Shown: positions 6,217 to 7,881 of the stretch, piece after piece | How the letters are laid out: each line of letters begins with the position of its first letter | How positions within the stretch are numbered: the stretch's first letter is position 1 | Origin: Bacillota bacterium | GTDB taxonomy: Bacteria; Bacillota_E; JAJZYS01; JAILZS01 | Length of the DNA: 7,881 nt | Assembly: GCA_021817625.1 (NCBI GenBank) | Contig: JAKASY010000068.1 | Span: 1-7,881 of the forward strand | Direction: 5' to 3' | Notes under the pieces: model-generated | The model's database searches: none | The model's input: the letters and a program-made list of their open reading frames with translations, nothing else | What the model was told of the DNA's origin: nothing | Program-made: the position numbers and the translations under genes

Positions 6217-7223
6217 GCCTCTACCTCGGTGTCGACGCCGGCTCGACCAAGACACGGACCGCCGTTTGCGACGCCCGAGGTGTCGTGCTTGCGAGTGTCT
6301 CGGGCGGCTTCGGCTCGGTCGAGGGGCCTGACGGCATTGAGGGGGGCGTGGCGGAGATCGGCCGCACGGTCGCCACGGCGCTGGCCGAGGCCGGAGCGCG
6401 CGCCGACCAGATCGTCGCCGCCTGCTACGCAACCGCCGGCAACGATGGCCCCGCCGACGACGCGGACATCCGGGCCGGCCTTGCGGCGGCGGGCCTGCCG
6501 CCGCTGGCCGGCGGCGAGCGCCTGGTGACCGTGAACGACGGCTACGCGGCGCTGCGCGGCGGCCTGCGCCGCGACTGGGGCGTCGTCTCGGCGGCAGGCA
6601 CGGGCACCGTCGTGGTCGGACGCGGACCCGACGGCCGGGTCGTGCAGGTGGGCGGCATCGGCCCGCTCTCCGGCGACGCGGGCGGCGGCGCCTACCTCGG
6701 CCTGCTCGCCGCGCAGGCCGTGATGATGGCCGAGCAGGGAGCGCTCGCGCCCACCCGTCTGCGCGCCGCCCTTGTCGAGATCGTCGGCACCGAGGACCTG
6801 CTAGGCCTCCTCTGGCGGCAGGAGGCCGGAGGGGGAATGGGCCGTGCGCTCGGTGCTCGCCTGTCGAAGCTGGCGCCGGCGGTGCACCGCGCAGCGGCGG
6901 ACGGCGACGACGCCGCGCAGGAGATCCTCATCCGCACAGGCGGCCACCTCGGCCGCATGGCGGTGGGCGCCATCGCGCAGCTGGGCCTCATCGACACGGA
7001 CGTCGAGGTCGCCCTGGCGGGCGGCACCTACCGCGGCACCTCGCCGCTCATGGCCGACGCGGCGGCGCTCGAGATCCACCGCCGCGCCCCGCGCGCCGAC
7101 GTGCACCGCGCCCTGCGCGAGCCGGTGGCGGGCGCGCTCATCGTGGCGCGCGAGGCCGACGCCGGGCCGTCGGACGAGGCCTTCCTAGCAGCGCTGGCGG
7201 ACGGCCTACCGGAGACCGACTAG
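6213..7223 (+). CDS. BadF/BadG-type N-acetylhexosamine kinase (GlcNAc/MurNAc kinase-like)
   Basis: A 336-residue actin-like ATPase-fold kinase of the BadF/BadG/BcrA/BcrD group, to which eukaryotic-type GlcNAc kinase and, as I recall, clostridial MurK belong. Phosphate-1 loop GVDAGSTKTRTAV (6-18), catalytic aspartate expected at D109 in TVNDGYAAL, phosphate-2 loop SAAGTGTVVVG (126-136), sugar-side GGIGPLSGDAGGGAYLG (147-163), adenosine motif VALAGGTYRG (266-275), and EPVAGALIVARE near the end. Phosphorylation at the 6-OH of GlcNAc, MurNAc or a GlcNAc-containing disaccharide is inferred from the family and the neighbours. GTG at 6213 overlaps the GH4 stop by four bases and gives a start two residues before the first strand; no clear ribosome binding site is seen, consistent with coupled translation. 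The usual GDEGSG of GlcNAc kinases is GDAGGG here. It is not the 2-hydroxyglutaryl/benzoyl-CoA activase type, as the cluster-binding cysteines are missing. Confidence 0.9.
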   Translation: MSLYLGVDAGSTKTRTAVCDARGVVLASVSGGFGSVEGPDGIEGGVAEIGRTVATALAEAGARADQIVAACYATAGNDGPADDADIRAGLAAAGLPPLAGGERLVTVNDGYAALRGGLRRDWGVVSAAGTGTVVVGRGPDGRVVQVGGIGPLSGDAGGGAYLGLLAAQAVMMAEQGALAPTRLRAALVEIVGTEDLLGLLWRQEAGGGMGRALGARLSKLAPAVHRAAADGDDAAQEILIRTGGHLGRMAVGAIAQLGLIDTDVEVALAGGTYRGTSPLMADAAALEIHRRAPRADVHRALREPVAGALIVAREADAGPSDEAFLAALADGLPETD

Positions 7224-7235
7224 GCAGCTGCGTCG

Positions 7236-7273
7236 GTTGCGGCCGCTACCTGGCCGGCGCGGCCGCGTGCAAC
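7236..7273 (+). terminator. Possible hairpin after the kinase gene
   Basis: GCGGCCGC at 7239-7246 recurs as its own complement at 7259-7266, with GTT/AAC outer pairs (7236-7238, 7271-7273) across a four-base bulge and a 12-base loop. It starts 13 bases after the kinase stop, where a terminator is expected, but no T-run follows. GC-only hairpins form easily by chance in this genome. Confidence 0.3.
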
Positions 7274-7829
7274 GGCGCCGGCCCGCGCCGCCGCAAGGCA
7301 CGGCTCCACCGCCCCGCGCACCGGCGACAGGCGGAACCGCACGGACGAGTCGGGCCGCGACCGCGCCGCCGCGTGCAGTGCGCCGTGTCCGGGCTCGCCT
7401 CGCCGAGCCATATGAAGCTCACCCATGCCACGAACCACGTGTGCCGCGGGTCCAAACCCACGTCCGTGCTCGCCGACGCAACGTCTGGGGCGGTGGTGAA
7501 GCATGGCGATAGCCTCGTCCGGTGCGCACAGGCCGGCAGCTTGTCCTTGTGGCTGTATGGGTGGCCTCGGCCGGCGGCGGTTGGCAAGCGAGTACCTGGA
7601 TGCCCCGCCTGGGGTGGTGAGCGAGTCGCGCGGGTATGGCGGCGTGCCGGCGGCTGCGCAATGCCTCCTCCCATCGCGTCGGGGCGCCGAACGGGACGGA
7701 CTGCAGCACATGATGTAGATTGGGCTGCGCACTATCGGCAGGAGTTGGGCAGGCAGCCCTTGTGGATGTGAGCCGCCGCTCCGACCCGCGAGCGCGTCGC
7801 GGCTCATACGCGGCGAGCGACCGGCCCGG

Positions 7830-7869
7830 GCGCGGCATGCCCGCCCCGAGCAGGGCGGGCATGCCGCGC
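7830..7869. terminator. Perfect 17-bp hairpin, likely terminator or repeat element
   Basis: GCGCGGCATGCCCGCCC (7830-7846) and its exact complement GGGCGGGCATGCCGCGC (7853-7869) flank the six-base loop CGAGCA. A 17-bp perfect stem is well beyond chance. No T-run follows on either strand, so it could be a U-less terminator of a high-GC genome, a bidirectional terminator for a convergent gene outside the window, or a copy of a dispersed palindromic repeat. Confidence 0.6.
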
Positions 7870-7881
7870 GGATGGAGTCGG

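Larger units (their letters stand above)
7224..7881. other. 658-bp stretch without a supportable gene
   Basis: Open frames exist on both strands (for example minus 7220-7807, minus 7246-7674, plus 7373-7771), but all overlap one another, none shows a recognisable domain, their translations are rich in Arg, Pro, Ser and Cys, and none has a convincing ribosome binding site. The stretch 7400-7560 is visibly less GC-rich and lacks the strong third-position G/C rhythm of the genes to its left, which fits non-coding or decayed sequence. Apart from the hairpins listed I see no RNA gene, repeat array or insertion-sequence end. Confidence 0.5.

Noticed and set aside
4339..6432. Open frame of 697 codons on the minus strand
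   Set aside because: It is antisense to the GH4 gene and out of phase with anmK, with Arg/His/Ala-rich low-complexity translation and no recognisable motif.
7456..7467. GGGTCCAAACCC, considered as the T-arm of a tRNA
   Set aside because: The loop is four bases rather than seven, and no matching acceptor, D or anticodon arms are found around it.
7220..7807. Open frame of 195 codons on the minus strand after the kinase
   Set aside because: There is no domain, no clear ribosome binding site, and competing frames overlap it on both strands. I could not support it as a gene.

Overview
This is a GC-rich (visibly around 70%) bacterial window packed with short-gap or overlapping genes, GTG and TTG starts and strong G-rich ribosome binding sites. 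Gene style and content (Dpp/Opp-type ABC ATPases, a tandem GNAT acetyltransferase, a BadF/BadG-type sugar kinase) would fit a high-GC, deep-branching Firmicute such as the Symbiobacterium or Limnochordia type, but this is an inference and a Chloroflexota or actinobacterial-like host is not excluded. No mobile element, CRISPR array, tRNA or rRNA is visible.

Layout. Positions 1-1719 (+) hold the end of a peptide/oligosaccharide ABC transporter operon: a DppD-like ATPase cut by the window edge and a complete DppF-like ATPase, overlapping by one base. After an 81-bp gap come a tandem-GNAT acetyltransferase (1801-2778) and a PIG-L/LmbE-family deacetylase (2778-3491), again overlapping by one base. 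anmK (4691-3504, minus strand) converges on the deacetylase with 12 bp between the stop codons. A 205-bp divergent intergenic region (4692-4896) rich in inverted repeats separates anmK from a GH4 phospho-beta-glycosidase (4897-6216) and a BadF/BadG-type N-acetylhexosamine kinase (6213-7223), which overlap by four bases. Positions 7224-7881 carry no gene I can support, and end in a perfect 17-bp hairpin.

How the genes may work together. The enzyme set points to import and breakdown of amino-sugar disaccharides or muropeptides from cell wall (or chitin). AnmK turns 1,6-anhydro-MurNAc into MurNAc-6-phosphate. The kinase could make GlcNAc-6-P, or could phosphorylate an imported disaccharide on its non-reducing sugar. 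GH4 enzymes of this type cut 6-phosphorylated beta-glycosides, so an ABC transporter, kinase and GH4 enzyme together could replace a PTS. The PIG-L protein could remove an N-acetyl group (compare ChbG in the E. coli chb operon and the archaeal diacetylchitobiose deacetylase), and the GNAT protein could add one (compare glucosaminide acetyltransferase GlmA of Clostridium). The PIG-L protein lacks the usual catalytic-base aspartate (HAAD instead of HPDD), the most striking single residue change in the window. No MurQ, NagZ, NagA or NagB gene lies inside the window.
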